This document shows, piece by piece, positions 19,176-29,000 of a DNA stretch of 64,000 nt (the stretch's first letter is position 1; each line of letters starts with the position of its first letter). This DNA comes from Bacillus sp. CH30_1T (GTDB lineage Bacteria; Bacillota; Bacilli; Bacillales; Bacillaceae_B). The notes beneath the pieces are model-generated. The model saw only the letters and a list, made by a program, of their open reading frames with translations, ran no database searches and was not told the origin of the DNA. A program made the position numbers and the translations under genes. The DNA is taken from positions 295,297 to 359,296 of the forward strand of contig NZ_VTUY01000005.1 in the NCBI RefSeq assembly GCF_008364765.1, written 5' to 3'.

Positions 19176-21440
19176 ATGGTAAAGCGTGGCCGAATAATTG
19201 CCTTCTTTATACTTGTGATATTACTTGCAGGTACTATGGGAGGAACAACGAAGAGTATTGTCGATAACATTAAATTAGGATTGGACCTGCAAGGCGGGTT
19301 TGAAGTTCTTTATGAAGTTCAACCGATTAAGAAGGGTCAGGAAATTACGAAAGAAACGGTGTCCAATACAGCCGATGCATTGGACAAACGTATTAACGTA
19401 TTGGGTGTCAGTGAGCCTAATATTCAAATTGAAGATGGAAACCGGATCCGTGTACAATTAGCGGGGGTGGAAGATCAAAACGAAGCAAGGGAAATCTTGT
19501 CCACTCAAGCCAACCTGTCGTTCCGCGACGTAAATGATAAAGTCCGGTTGGATGGATCGGACCTTGCATCCGGTTCTGCGAAGCAAACCTTCGATGACAA
19601 GAACAATCCAATTGTTTCCTTGAAATTAAAAGATCGTGAAAAATTCTATGAATTGACGAAGGAAATATCTGCAATGGCTCCTCAAAATCAGCTCGTGATC
19701 TGGTTGGATTTCGAGGAGGGAAAAGATTCTTATCAAGCTGAAGTGGGAAAAGAAGATCCGAAATTCTTGTCGGATCCCGCTGTAAGACAGCCGATCAACT
19801 CTGATGAAGTCATCATTGAAGGGAATTTCACCGTAGAGCGAGCTCAGAATCTTGCTTCCTTATTGAATGCAGGAGCACTACCTGTAAAGCTGGATGAAAA
19901 ATATTCAACTTCAGTCGGGGCAAAGTTCGGTCAGCAGGCTCTTGATAAAACTGTTACGGCAGGTATCATCGGGATTGCGATCATCTTCTTATTCATGATT
20001 GCGTATTACCGTTTCCCGGGCCTGATTGCTACGATTACACTTTCAGTTTATATCTACTTAATTCTATTGATTTTCGATTTAATGAATGGGGTCCTCACAC
20101 TCCCTGGAATTGCAGCACTCATCCTTGGGGTTGGAATGGCCGTCGATGCCAACATCATCACCTATGAACGGATCAAAGAAGAAATGCGCGTTGGAAAGCC
20201 TATTCGTTCAGCCTTCCAAGCGGGTAATAAATCTTCGTTCTTAACGATACTGGATGCTAACGTAACAACGATCCTTGCAGCAACGGTTCTTTTCTTATAT
20301 GGAACAAGCTCTGTAAAAGGATTTGCAACGATGCTGATTGTCAGTATCCTAACAAGCTTCGTTACAGCAGTATGGGGTTCTCGTTTATTGCTTGGACTGT
20401 GGGTAAACAGCCGCTTCTTTAATAAAAAACCAGGCTGGTTCGGCGTGAACAAAAACGAAATCAAAGACCTGGCGGAAAATTACGATACGCTGGATCTGCC
20501 AACTCGTTTCGATCGCTTTGATTTTGCTGCACAACGCAAAAAATTCTTCGGATTATCAGCTATCCTGATCACGGCGGGGATCATCATACTGGCTATATTC
20601 AGATTGAATTTAGGGATCGACTTCGTGAGTGGTTCACGTATGGAAATCCTTGCTGATCAGAGCTTAAAGACAGAAGAAATCCAAGATGAGTTGAAAGAAA
20701 TGAAATTGCCTTCTGAAGATGTAGTGATTTCAGGGGACGATGGAAATATCGCCGTCGTTCGCTATACGGAAGATTTAAACAAAGATGAGATCGCCGCATT
20801 AAAGGACCGATTTAACGAACTGTACGGAGCGGAACCAAGCATCAGCACCGTTTCACCAGTTATCGGGAAAGAGCTTGCTAAAAATGCGATGATCGCTGTA
20901 GCGATCGCATCGATCGGGATTGTCATCTATGTGACATTCCGCTTTGAATGGAGAATGGCAGCTGGTGCGATCCTTGCACTCCTGCATGATGCATTCTTTA
21001 TCATTGCATTCTTCAGTTTAACAAGACTCGAGGTAGATCTTACATTTATCGCAGCTGTCTTAACCATTGTCGGTTACTCGATAAATGATACGATCGTTAC
21101 CTTTGACCGGCTTAGGGAAAACCTTCATAAGAAGCGTAGGCTGAAAACGGATAAAGATATAGAAGATGTCGTGAACCAAAGTATCAGACAAACGATGGGG
21201 CGTTCCGTGAATACCGTATTAACGGTGGTGTTTACAGTTCTAGCTCTCATGATCTTTGGTAGTGAGTCCATCCGTAACTTCTCCATTGCCTTACTAGTCG
21301 GGTTGATTTCAGGTACGTATTCTTCTGTATTCATTGCCTCTCAAGTTTGGCTGGTGTTGAAGAAGAAAGAACTGAAGAAAACAGGTACGATCAAAACCGT
21401 GAAAGAAAAGAAGACGTGGTCAGACGAACCGCAAGTATAA
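19176..21440 (+). CDS. secDF: Fused protein translocase SecDF
   Basis: A single polypeptide combining SecD and SecF, the proton-driven accessory of Sec export. The SecD half has an N-terminal helix, LGLDLQGGFEVLYEV at about residue 30, the P1 periplasmic domain (about 60-250), then five helices with VDANIITYERIKEE. The SecF half begins about residue 445 (DFAAQRKKFFGLS, GIDFVSGSRMEIL) and carries GYSINDTIVTFDRLREN. AAGGAGG precedes the ATG. 754 residues is near the B. subtilis length (737). Fusion is normal for Bacillus. Confidence 0.96.
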   Translation: MVKRGRIIAFFILVILLAGTMGGTTKSIVDNIKLGLDLQGGFEVLYEVQPIKKGQEITKETVSNTADALDKRINVLGVSEPNIQIEDGNRIRVQLAGVEDQNEAREILSTQANLSFRDVNDKVRLDGSDLASGSAKQTFDDKNNPIVSLKLKDREKFYELTKEISAMAPQNQLVIWLDFEEGKDSYQAEVGKEDPKFLSDPAVRQPINSDEVIIEGNFTVERAQNLASLLNAGALPVKLDEKYSTSVGAKFGQQALDKTVTAGIIGIAIIFLFMIAYYRFPGLIATITLSVYIYLILLIFDLMNGVLTLPGIAALILGVGMAVDANIITYERIKEEMRVGKPIRSAFQAGNKSSFLTILDANVTTILAATVLFLYGTSSVKGFATMLIVSILTSFVTAVWGSRLLLGLWVNSRFFNKKPGWFGVNKNEIKDLAENYDTLDLPTRFDRFDFAAQRKKFFGLSAILITAGIIILAIFRLNLGIDFVSGSRMEILADQSLKTEEIQDELKEMKLPSEDVVISGDDGNIAVVRYTEDLNKDEIAALKDRFNELYGAEPSISTVSPVIGKELAKNAMIAVAIASIGIVIYVTFRFEWRMAAGAILALLHDAFFIIAFFSLTRLEVDLTFIAAVLTIVGYSINDTIVTFDRLRENLHKKRRLKTDKDIEDVVNQSIRQTMGRSVNTVLTVVFTVLALMIFGSESIRNFSIALLVGLISGTYSSVFIASQVWLVLKKKELKKTGTIKTVKEKKTWSDEPQV

Positions 21441-21451
21441 GAGTATAAATG

Positions 21452-21490
21452 GGTCCGGGGAGAGCTTCTCCCCGGACCTGTCTTTTTTTG
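21452..21490 (+). terminator. Rho-independent terminator after secDF
   Basis: A perfect 12-bp GC-rich stem (GGTCCGGGGAGA with TCTCCCCGGACC), loop GCT, then a T-rich tail. Confidence 0.92.
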
Positions 21491-21543
21491 TTTTTTTACG
21501 GTATTGGGTTACAATACTAATAGTTGAAAGGAGGCGACACCGC

Positions 21544-22470
21544 TTGAATCATGAAGACCGTTTTAGGAAAGCTGAAATAGCTGCAATGATTGGTGTTGTA
21601 GGGAATATTGTACTGGCGGTTATTAAGTGGGGAGCCGGTATATTAGGAAATAGTAGAGCGTTGATCGCAGATGCCGTTCACTCTGCCTCCGATGTTGCAG
21701 GGTCTCTCGCCGTCTTTATCGGATTACGTGCAGCTAAGCAGCCTCCTGATCAGGATCATCCATATGGCCACGGGAAGGCCGAGTCCATAGCAGCAATCAT
21801 TGTGGCAGTCTTATTGTTCTTAGTCGGGATTGAGATTGGAAAATCGTCCATAGAATCTTTCTTTCATCCTTTAACACCTCCAACAGCGATTGCTATCTAT
21901 GCCGTCATCTTTTCCATTATTGTGAAGGAAGCAATGTTTCAATACAAATATCGATTGGGTAAAAGAATAAAGAGTGATGCTTTGATCGTCAATGCATATG
22001 AGCATCGTTCAGATGTCTTTTCATCCATTGCCGCACTTGTCGGGATTTCCGCATCCATCCTCGGAGGGAAATTCGATATTGGCTTTCTTGTATACGCAGA
22101 TCCGGTAGCCGGTATCTTTGTTTCGCTCCTTGTCCTCAGGATGGCCTGGCACTTGGGAGCTGAATCCATACATAATACGCTGGATCACGTAATGCACGAG
22201 GAGGATATCCTACCCTTTCGTAAAATAGTGGACTCTGTACCTGAAGTGAAGGGAATTAATGAACTCCATGCCAGGGAACATGGGCATTACGTTATCATTG
22301 ATTTGAAAATCAGTGTGGATCCTCATATGACTGTCGAGGATGGTCATCGCGTCGGCAAGCAGGTAAAGAAAAAACTGCTTGAAGAATCCAATGTGAATGA
22401 TGTGTTCATTCATATTAATCCGTACAATCCGGCTTCTGAAGAAAGGGATGAACAAATAGACTTATCCTAA
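21544..22470 (+). CDS. Cation diffusion facilitator transporter (MneP/MneS-like)
   Basis: A CDF-family divalent metal efflux pump with six helices and a cytoplasmic C-terminal domain. The A-site pairs are HSASD (helix 2) and EHRSD (helix 5), with HPYGHGKAES between. The C-terminal part (about 215-290) has the ferredoxin-like fold with HARExGHYVIIDLKI-type sequence and VFIHINPYNP. The TTG start follows AAGGAGG. Bacillus relatives MneP and MneS export manganese, but metal choice cannot be read here. It replaces yrvC at this position relative to B. subtilis. Confidence 0.9.
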   Translation: MNHEDRFRKAEIAAMIGVVGNIVLAVIKWGAGILGNSRALIADAVHSASDVAGSLAVFIGLRAAKQPPDQDHPYGHGKAESIAAIIVAVLLFLVGIEIGKSSIESFFHPLTPPTAIAIYAVIFSIIVKEAMFQYKYRLGKRIKSDALIVNAYEHRSDVFSSIAALVGISASILGGKFDIGFLVYADPVAGIFVSLLVLRMAWHLGAESIHNTLDHVMHEEDILPFRKIVDSVPEVKGINELHAREHGHYVIIDLKISVDPHMTVEDGHRVGKQVKKKLLEESNVNDVFIHINPYNPASEERDEQIDLS

Positions 22471-22483
22471 GGAGGGGAATTCG

Positions 22484-22819
22484 ATGAAATTTCAGTGGAC
22501 ATTATTATTAGGTATTTTCTTTGCATTGGTTGTTTCCGTTTTCGCCGTCATCAATGTAGATCCTGTCACCGTCAATTATTTCTTTGGTGAAGCTGATTGG
22601 CCTCTTATTTTAGTCATACTTGGATCTGTATTCATGGGGGGAATCATTATCGGGTCGGTTGGACTGTTTCGATTATTCGTCGTCCAACGAAAAGTAAAGG
22701 CTTTAGAGAAAGAAAATTTACTGTTAAAAGAACAGGCTGAAGGTATGCATAAAGAAAAGGCCGAAAAAGTCCCTTTGAAAAAGAGTGCTCCCGGCTCAGT
22801 TGGGGAAACAGGAGAGTAA
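22484..22819 (+). CDS. LapA-domain membrane protein (YrvD-like)
   Basis: A 111-residue protein with two membrane helices (about residues 4-24 and 43-65), the LapA/DUF1049 pattern (AVINVDPVTVNYFFGEADWPLILVI read in parts) and a charged C-terminal coiled-coil tail. AAGGAGGGGA precedes the ATG; only 13 bases separate it from the CDF gene, so they share a transcript. Function unknown. Confidence 0.82.
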   Translation: MKFQWTLLLGIFFALVVSVFAVINVDPVTVNYFFGEADWPLILVILGSVFMGGIIIGSVGLFRLFVVQRKVKALEKENLLLKEQAEGMHKEKAEKVPLKKSAPGSVGETGE

Positions 22820-22821
22820 AC

Positions 22822-22856
22822 AGCTTGGTGGTTATGCCACCAGGCTATTTTTTTTA
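22822..22856 (+). terminator. Rho-independent terminator after the LapA-domain gene
   Basis: Stem AGCTTGGTGG with CCACCAGGCT, loop TTATG, then nine T interrupted by A. Confidence 0.85.
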
Positions 22857-22890
22857 TTAAAAGGGATCACTCTTATGGGACTGGCATCCA

Positions 22891-22963
22891 AATCCGGTCG
22901 CTAGCCACTTTTGTTAAAAATTGTTTTTCGAATATCGACCGGATTTTCAACTGAAACGACCGG
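22891..22963. repeat. AATCCGGTCG inverted repeat plus a third CGACCGG copy upstream of recJ
   Basis: AATCCGGTCG (22891-22900) and its exact complement CGACCGGATT (22936-22945) are 35 bases apart; a further CGACCGG lies at 22957-22963. The segment is otherwise gene-free (22857-23122) and lies before the recJ promoter. Confidence 0.55.
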
Positions 22964-23070
22964 AATATGACAGGAAGCGGCTGTATACTAAACAGAAGTA
23001 TAAAGGAAATGCATTCATTGGGTGGGACTTCCCAAGCAGCCTTTTCTTTTGTAGCACCCATCTAATAAGA

Positions 23071-23099
23071 TTGAAACCACACCCTCCTTTTTGTATAAT
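23071..23099 (+). promoter_or_regulatory. Sigma-A promoter for recJ
   Basis: TTGAAA, 17 bases, TATAAT; 23 bases before the recJ ATG. Confidence 0.82.
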
Positions 23100-23122
23100 G
23101 AGTAAGGCTGAGGGGTGAACGT

Positions 23123-25486
23123 ATGTTAAACTCAAAAACACGTTGGATGATGACAGAATCAGATCAACATAAAATATCAGAACTGGCAAATGAATTAAAA
23201 GTGCCTCCGCTTGTGGCGAAACTATTAATCAACCGGGACTTGGTCGACGTAGAAGAAGCCCGGAATTTTCTATTTGATACAGGCGATTCATTTCACGATC
23301 CATATCTTTTTGAAGATATGAAGAAAGCAACGGAAAGAATCAATAAAGCCATTGAAAACGGGGAAAGGATTCTTGTTTATGGTGATTACGATGCTGATGG
23401 TGTAAGTAGTACGTCAGTATTGATGACAGTATTAAGGGACCTTGGTGCAGAGGTGGAATTCTATATCCCAAACCGGTTCAGCGAAGGATATGGCCCTAAT
23501 GAAGGTGCCTTTCGCTGGGCAAAGGAAGAGGGATTCACGCTCATCATAACAGTAGATACGGGAATATCCGCTGTGAACGAAGCAAAATTGGCAAAAGAAC
23601 TGGAAATCGATTTGATCATTACAGATCACCATGAGCCCGGACCGGAATTACCTCCGGCTTTTGCCTTGATTCATCCAAAGGTCGAAGGGACTACCTATCC
23701 TTTTGGAGAACTGGCAGGAGTAGGGGTGGCCTTCAAACTGGCTCATGCCCTATACGGCGAACTGCCTGTCCACCTGCTTGATCTTGCTGCGATTGGGACC
23801 ATCGCCGATTTAGTACCGTTAAGAGGAGAAAATCGCCTTCTGGCCAAGCGTGGGATTGCCCAGCTACGGGTTTCAAACCGATTGGGAATAAAAGCATTAT
23901 GCAGGATTGCCAATGCCCAACAACAAGAAATTACGGAAGAATCTATTGGATTCATGATTGCGCCCAGAATAAATGCTGTCGGCCGGTTAGGGGATGCAGA
24001 CCCTGCCGTTGATCTTATGCTCACAGAAGATGCTGACGAAGCAAAGGCCCTGGCTGAAGAAATTGACAGCTTGAATAAAGAAAGACAGGCGATCGTGTCT
24101 CAAATGACCGAAGAAGCGGTTGAGATGGTGGAGAATGATTTTCCTCTATACGATAACTCTGTACTTGTAATCGGGAAAGAAGGCTGGAACCCTGGAGTAG
24201 TCGGAATTGTAGCTTCACGCTTAGTGGACAAGTTTTACCGTCCGACCATCGTACTCAGCTTTGACTCTGAAAAAGGAACCGCAAAGGGATCGGCAAGAAG
24301 TATCGCAGGGTTTGATTTGTTCAAGAATTTATCAACCTGCCGTGATATTCTTCCTCATTTTGGCGGACATCCGATGGCTGCAGGTATGACCTTACAGTTA
24401 GACGATGTAGCTCAGTTCAGAAACCGATTAAATGAGTTGGCTTCGACTGAATTAACGGAAGATGATTTTATTCCAGTCACACAGCTTGATGCTTCTGTAA
24501 CAGTGGATGAAATCTCCGTAGAGTCGATCGAAAAGCTTCAGCTTCTGGCCCCTTTTGGGATGCATAATCCAAAACCGAAGTGGATCATAAACAATGTAAG
24601 CATCGAACACTATAAAAAAATCGGGTCTGCACAAAATCATTTGAAACTGGTCTTAGCAGACAAGGGCGTACAATTGGACGGTGTCGGTTTTGGATTGGGA
24701 GAACTGGCCGATCATATGACACCATTTTCGAATGCATCTGTTATAGGTGAATTATCGATTAATGAATGGAATAATCGCAAGAAGCCTCAGGTGTTTTTAC
24801 AAGATGTGAAAATTGACCATTGGCAATTATTTGATGTTCGCGGGATTAAACAAGTGCATAAATGGAATGGGCTTGTCCCTGATGAAAATAAAATAACTAT
24901 TTGTTTTAATCCGGCTACTTTAGAAAAGCTGAGTCTGGGAAAAGATGAAGTGATGCTACTTGAGGATGGTTCTTCACTTGAAGGACTTGCAACCGATAAG
25001 GCAAGCCTGGTTCTTCTTGATCTGCCTACTTCCAAGCCAATACTTGAAGAGCTCTTGAAGAAAGGTCAACCTCACCGGATCTATGCCCATTTCTTCCAGG
25101 AAGAAGATCATTTTTTCAGTACGATGCCAACACGTGAGCATTTCAAATGGTACTATGGATTTTTAACGAAGCGTGGATCATTTGATTTAAATAAACACGG
25201 TGACGACCTGGCTAAATACAAAGGCTGGTCAAAAGAAACAATAGATTTCATGTCACAGGTGTTTTTTGATTTGAAGTTTGTTACAATAGTGAATGGATTT
25301 ATTTCTCTCAATCCTGAGAAAACCAAGAAAGATCTTTCTGAATCTCTAACATATCAGAAGAAACAACAACAATACGAGATTGAAAACGAATTGTTATATT
25401 CTTCCTATCAAGAGTTGAAGACTTGGTTTAATGAAAGGATAGAAGAGTCTGTTACAATTGAGGAGGAAGTAAAAGCATGGACTTAA
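23123..25486 (+). CDS. recJ: Single-stranded-DNA-specific exonuclease RecJ
   Basis: A 5'-3' ssDNA exonuclease of the DHH family used in recombination and mismatch repair. DHH motifs: [42 protein letters not shown], then DHHA1 with [12 protein letters not shown] and [13 protein letters not shown]-terminal extension (about residues 560-787) is typical of the Firmicute long form. GAGGGGTGA precedes the ATG. The last 10 bases overlap apt. 787 residues is the normal Bacillus length. Confidence 0.96.
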   Translation: MLNSKTRWMMTESDQHKISELANELKVPPLVAKLLINRDLVDVEEARNFLFDTGDSFHDPYLFEDMKKATERINKAIENGERILVYGDYDADGVSSTSVLMTVLRDLGAEVEFYIPNRFSEGYGPNEGAFRWAKEEGFTLIITVDTGISAVNEAKLAKELEIDLIITDHHEPGPELPPAFALIHPKVEGTTYPFGELAGVGVAFKLAHALYGELPVHLLDLAAIGTIADLVPLRGENRLLAKRGIAQLRVSNRLGIKALCRIANAQQQEITEESIGFMIAPRINAVGRLGDADPAVDLMLTEDADEAKALAEEIDSLNKERQAIVSQMTEEAVEMVENDFPLYDNSVLVIGKEGWNPGVVGIVASRLVDKFYRPTIVLSFDSEKGTAKGSARSIAGFDLFKNLSTCRDILPHFGGHPMAAGMTLQLDDVAQFRNRLNELASTELTEDDFIPVTQLDASVTVDEISVESIEKLQLLAPFGMHNPKPKWIINNVSIEHYKKIGSAQNHLKLVLADKGVQLDGVGFGLGELADHMTPFSNASVIGELSINEWNNRKKPQVFLQDVKIDHWQLFDVRGIKQVHKWNGLVPDENKITICFNPATLEKLSLGKDEVMLLEDGSSLEGLATDKASLVLLDLPTSKPILEELLKKGQPHRIYAHFFQEEDHFFSTMPTREHFKWYYGFLTKRGSFDLNKHGDDLAKYKGWSKETIDFMSQVFFDLKFVTIVNGFISLNPEKTKKDLSESLTYQKKQQQYEIENELLYSSYQELKTWFNERIEESVTIEEEVKAWT

Positions 25487-25989
25487 AACAATATGTTACA
25501 ATCGTTGAGGATTGGCCTAAAGAAGGAATTAAGTTTAAAGACATCACTACATTAATGGATAATGGTGATGCATATAGATACGCGACAGATCAAATCGTAG
25601 AGTATGCAAAAGAGAAACAAATCGACCTGGTTGTGGGACCAGAAGCGCGAGGGTTCATTATTGGATGCCCAGTGGCGTATGCATTGGGAGTGGGTTTTGC
25701 TCCTGTGCGTAAACCTGGTAAGTTACCGCGTGAAACCATTCAAAAAGAATACGGATTAGAGTATGGTAAAGACGCTCTGACGATTCATAAAGATGCAATT
25801 AAACCTGGACAACGAGTTCTTATCACGGACGACCTGCTTGCAACTGGCGGGACGATCGAAGCTACCATCAAGCTTGTAGAAGAATTAGGTGGAATTGTGG
25901 CTGGTACAGCATTCCTAATCGAATTAACGTACCTGGATGGGCGCGACAAGCTTGACAACTATGATATTCTTACATTAATGCAATACTAA
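25477..25989 (+). CDS. apt: Adenine phosphoribosyltransferase
   Basis: Salvages adenine with PRPP to give AMP. The PRPP-binding loop [17 protein letters not shown] is at about residues 113-129, and the substrate hood [18 protein letters not shown] at about 54-71. AGGAGGAAG in the recJ tail serves as ribosome binding site. recJ-apt-rel order is as in B. subtilis. 170 residues is normal. Confidence 0.97.
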   Translation: MDLKQYVTIVEDWPKEGIKFKDITTLMDNGDAYRYATDQIVEYAKEKQIDLVVGPEARGFIIGCPVAYALGVGFAPVRKPGKLPRETIQKEYGLEYGKDALTIHKDAIKPGQRVLITDDLLATGGTIEATIKLVEELGGIVAGTAFLIELTYLDGRDKLDNYDILTLMQY

Positions 25990-26042
25990 TATTGTTTATC
26001 AATTCTCATACACGTATATACTATGTGATATACTGTTAACTT

Positions 26043-26086
26043 AAGGGACTGACATCTGGTTTTGAATGTCAGCCCTTATTTTTTAT
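26043..26086 (+). terminator. Rho-independent terminator after apt
   Basis: Stem AAGGGACTGACAT with ATGTCAGCCCTT (one bulge), then TATTTTTTAT. Confidence 0.85.
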
Positions 26087-26127
26087 TTGGAAGGGTCAAT
26101 CGATGGTTGATGTGGATAATGCGGATT

Positions 26128-26153
26128 TTTTCGTCGACAATTATCGACGAAAA
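26128..26153. repeat. Perfect inverted repeat in the apt-rel intergenic region
   Basis: TTTTCGTCGA, 6 bases (CAATTA), TCGACGAAAA. It lies between the apt terminator and the rel start, 124 bases before the latter. It could be an operator; no family consensus is recognised. The rest of 26154-26260 is AT-rich with a run of T and a TATAAT at 26248-26253 that may be the rel -10. Confidence 0.6.
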
Positions 26154-26276
26154 TAGATGTTATCTGAGAATTTTCCACTAACCCCTTTACATAACCCTTT
26201 TTTTTTTTGATAATAGTAACAATCATTAAAATCGAACACTAGTGAAATATAATAAAATACAAAGGTGATTTTGATC

Positions 26277-28466
26277 ATGGCTAAAGATCAAGTACTAACC
26301 CCGGAACAGGTTATTGATAAAACAAGAGAATACTTAAACGATGAGCATGTAGGGATGGTCCAGAAAGCCTATGAGTATGCAAGGGATGCCCATAGTGAGC
26401 AGTACCGTAAGTCTGGTGAACCCTATATCATTCATCCCATCCAGGTAGCGGGAATACTCGCGGATCTGGAAATGGATCCGGCAACCGTCGCTGCCGGTTT
26501 TCTTCATGATGTAGTGGAGGATACCGGTGTTTCTCTTGGAGAAATTGAGGAAGCATTCAATGCCGAAGTGGCCATGCTTGTAGATGGAGTCACAAAGCTT
26601 GGAAAGATTAAATACAAGTCACAGGAAGAGCAGCAGGCTGAAAATCACCGGAAAATGTTTGTGGCGATGGCTCAGGATATCCGTGTCATTCTGATTAAAT
26701 TGGCAGACCGTCTGCATAATATGAGAACGTTGAAACATCTGCCACAGGAGAAGCAGCGAAGAATTGCAAATGAAACACTGGAAATCTTTGCTCCTTTGGC
26801 ACATCGTTTAGGGATTTCGAAGATTAAGTGGGAATTAGAGGATACTTCGTTGAGATATTTAAATCCTCAACAGTATTATCGTATTGTCAACCTAATGAAG
26901 AAAAAGCGTGCGGAGCGTGAAGAGTATTTAGAGGACGTTGTAAATGAGGTAAAGGAAAAGTTAGGCGACGTGAAAATCTCAGCAGAAATCTCTGGCCGTC
27001 CTAAACATATTTACAGCATTTACCGCAAAATGGCTCTTCAAAACAAGCAGTTTAATGAAATATATGACCTATTGGCAGTGCGTGTAGTAGTAGATAGCAT
27101 TAAGGATTGCTATGCCGTTCTGGGAATCGTCCACACGTGTTGGAAGCCAATGCCTGGCAGGTTCAAAGATTATATTGCCATGCCTAAGCCGAATATGTAT
27201 CAATCTCTTCATACAACTGTCATCGGTCCTAAAGGGGATCCTCTTGAAGTGCAAATCAGAACGCTTGAAATGCACCAAATCGCTGAGTACGGAGTGGCGG
27301 CACACTGGGCATATAAAGAAGGTAAAGAAGCGAACGAAACGGTTACCTTCGAGAAGAAGCTTTCATGGTTCAGGGAAATATTAGAGTTCCAAAACGAATC
27401 TGCCAATGCGGAAGAGTTCATGGAGTCTCTTAAGATTGATCTCTTCTCTGATATGGTCTTTGTGTTCACACCTAAAGGAGATGTACTGGAATTGCCATCG
27501 GGATCTGTTCCGATTGACTTTTCTTATCGTATCCACTCAGAGATCGGTAATAAAACGATCGGCGCCAAGGTAAATGGTAAGATGGTCACTCTTGACTATA
27601 AGTTGAAAACGGGGGATATCATTGAAATTCTCACGTCCAAGCATTCTTACGGCCCCAGTCAGGATTGGCTTAAGCTTGCGCAAACATCCCAAGCGAAGAA
27701 TAAGATCAAGCAATTCTTCAAAAAGCAGCGAAGAGAAGAAAATATTGAAAAAGGCCGGGATTTAGTAGAAAAAGAAATCAAGAATCAAGATTTCGATGTA
27801 AAAGAAATCCTTACTCCTGAAAATATTAAACGTGTATCTGAAAAGTTTAACTTCTCAAATGAAGAAGATATGTATGCAGCCGTTGGCTATAACGGGATTA
27901 CGGCGGCTCAAATCGCCAATCGCTTAACCGAGAAAGACCGGAAAAAACGTGAACAGGAAGACAGCCTGGAAGAAACAATGAAGGAATTGAATGCCCAACC
28001 AGCCAAGCGTAAAAAAGATGCCGGTGTCCAGGTAGAGGGCATTGACAATCTTCTTATCCGCTTGTCCCGTTGCTGCAGCCCTGTTCCCGGGGATGAGATC
28101 GTAGGATTTATCACAAAAGGCCGTGGGGTTTCTGTGCATCGTGCCGACTGTACAAACGTAATGGCGGATGAAGTAGAGCAGCGGCTCATTCCAGTGTCAT
28201 GGGAAAGTGATAGAAATGACCGTAAAGAATACAATGTGGATATTGAAATCTCCGGTTACGATCGCAGAGGCCTTTTAAATGAAGTGCTTCAGGCGGTAAA
28301 TGAGACGAAGACGAATATATCGGCAGTAAGTGGAAAATCCGATCGAAATAAAGTGGCAACCATTAACATGTCCATTTCGATTCACAATATATCCCACTTA
28401 CACAAAGTCGTGGAAAGAATTAAACAAATTTCAGATATTTATGCTGTAAGAAGAATCATGAACTAA
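26277..28466 (+). CDS. relA: Bifunctional (p)ppGpp synthetase/hydrolase Rel
   Basis: Long Rel/Spo homologue that makes and degrades the stringent alarmone at the ribosome. Domains in order: HD hydrolase (FLHDVVEDT near residue 75), synthetase ([21 protein letters not shown] near 295; the RFKD form is typical of bifunctional enzymes), TGS (about 390-450, with [11 protein letters not shown]), helical and zinc-finger part ([22 protein letters not shown]), and C-terminal ACT (about 655-729). The ATG at 26277 is preferred to the GTG at 26265, which lies inside the AAAGGTG ribosome binding site. 729 residues compares with 734 in B. subtilis. Adjacent to dtd. Confidence 0.97.
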   Translation: MAKDQVLTPEQVIDKTREYLNDEHVGMVQKAYEYARDAHSEQYRKSGEPYIIHPIQVAGILADLEMDPATVAAGFLHDVVEDTGVSLGEIEEAFNAEVAMLVDGVTKLGKIKYKSQEEQQAENHRKMFVAMAQDIRVILIKLADRLHNMRTLKHLPQEKQRRIANETLEIFAPLAHRLGISKIKWELEDTSLRYLNPQQYYRIVNLMKKKRAEREEYLEDVVNEVKEKLGDVKISAEISGRPKHIYSIYRKMALQNKQFNEIYDLLAVRVVVDSIKDCYAVLGIVHTCWKPMPGRFKDYIAMPKPNMYQSLHTTVIGPKGDPLEVQIRTLEMHQIAEYGVAAHWAYKEGKEANETVTFEKKLSWFREILEFQNESANAEEFMESLKIDLFSDMVFVFTPKGDVLELPSGSVPIDFSYRIHSEIGNKTIGAKVNGKMVTLDYKLKTGDIIEILTSKHSYGPSQDWLKLAQTSQAKNKIKQFFKKQRREENIEKGRDLVEKEIKNQDFDVKEILTPENIKRVSEKFNFSNEEDMYAAVGYNGITAAQIANRLTEKDRKKREQEDSLEETMKELNAQPAKRKKDAGVQVEGIDNLLIRLSRCCSPVPGDEIVGFITKGRGVSVHRADCTNVMADEVEQRLIPVSWESDRNDRKEYNVDIEISGYDRRGLLNEVLQAVNETKTNISAVSGKSDRNKVATINMSISIHNISHLHKVVERIKQISDIYAVRRIMN

Positions 28467-28479
28467 AGGAGATTTCTTT

Positions 28480-28920
28480 ATGAAGGTTGTACTGCAAAGA
28501 AGTAAAGAAGCCTCAGTCACTGTTGATGGAGAAGTAAAGGGGGCCATTCGTTCAGGTGCTGTATTGCTTGTGGGGATCACCCATGAAGATACGGAAGAAG
28601 ACGCTCGTTATGTTGCAGACAAAGTAGTGAACCTGCGTATTTTTGAAGACGAAGAAGGGAAGATGAATCATTCTTTACTGGATGTAGAAGGGGAAATTCT
28701 CTCCATCTCTCAATTCACTCTTTACGGGGACTCTCGTAAGGGAAGAAGGCCAAACTTCATGAGTGCAGCAAAGCCCGATCACGCAAAGTCTGTTTACGAC
28801 TACTTTAATAAGGTATTAAAAGAAAAAAATATAAAAGTGGAAACGGGCGTATTTGGAGCCATGATGGACGTGAATTTAACAAATGATGGTCCTGTTACGT
28901 TAATAATAGAAAGTAAATAA
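28480..28920 (+). CDS. dtd: D-aminoacyl-tRNA deacylase
   Basis: Removes D-amino acids mischarged on tRNA. The two signatures that build the active site across the dimer, SQFTLYGD (about residues 77-84) and [11 protein letters not shown] near the C-terminus, are both present. AAAGGAG precedes the ATG. Fourteen bases after rel, so co-transcribed. 146 residues is normal. Confidence 0.96.
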   Translation: MKVVLQRSKEASVTVDGEVKGAIRSGAVLLVGITHEDTEEDARYVADKVVNLRIFEDEEGKMNHSLLDVEGEILSISQFTLYGDSRKGRRPNFMSAAKPDHAKSVYDYFNKVLKEKNIKVETGVFGAMMDVNLTNDGPVTLIIESK

Positions 28921-28967
28921 AGAAAAGCTGATCCTGCAATTAATCCAGGATCAGCTTTTCTTTATTT
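28921..28967. terminator. Bidirectional terminator between dtd and yrvJ
   Basis: A perfect 16-bp stem (AGAAAAGCTGATCCTG and complement) with a 9-base loop and a T-rich tail, between converging genes. It begins directly at the dtd stop. Confidence 0.9.
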
Positions 28968-29000
28968 ACTTATATAGCTTGTTCTCTGCGATGCGCAGCA

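Noticed and set aside
22921..23118. A 65-codon open frame upstream of recJ.
   Set aside because: It runs over the recJ promoter and the inverted repeat, and has no ribosome binding site.
26185..26210. The run of T before rel as a terminator tail.
   Set aside because: No GC-rich stem immediately precedes it; the apt terminator is earlier, at 26043.
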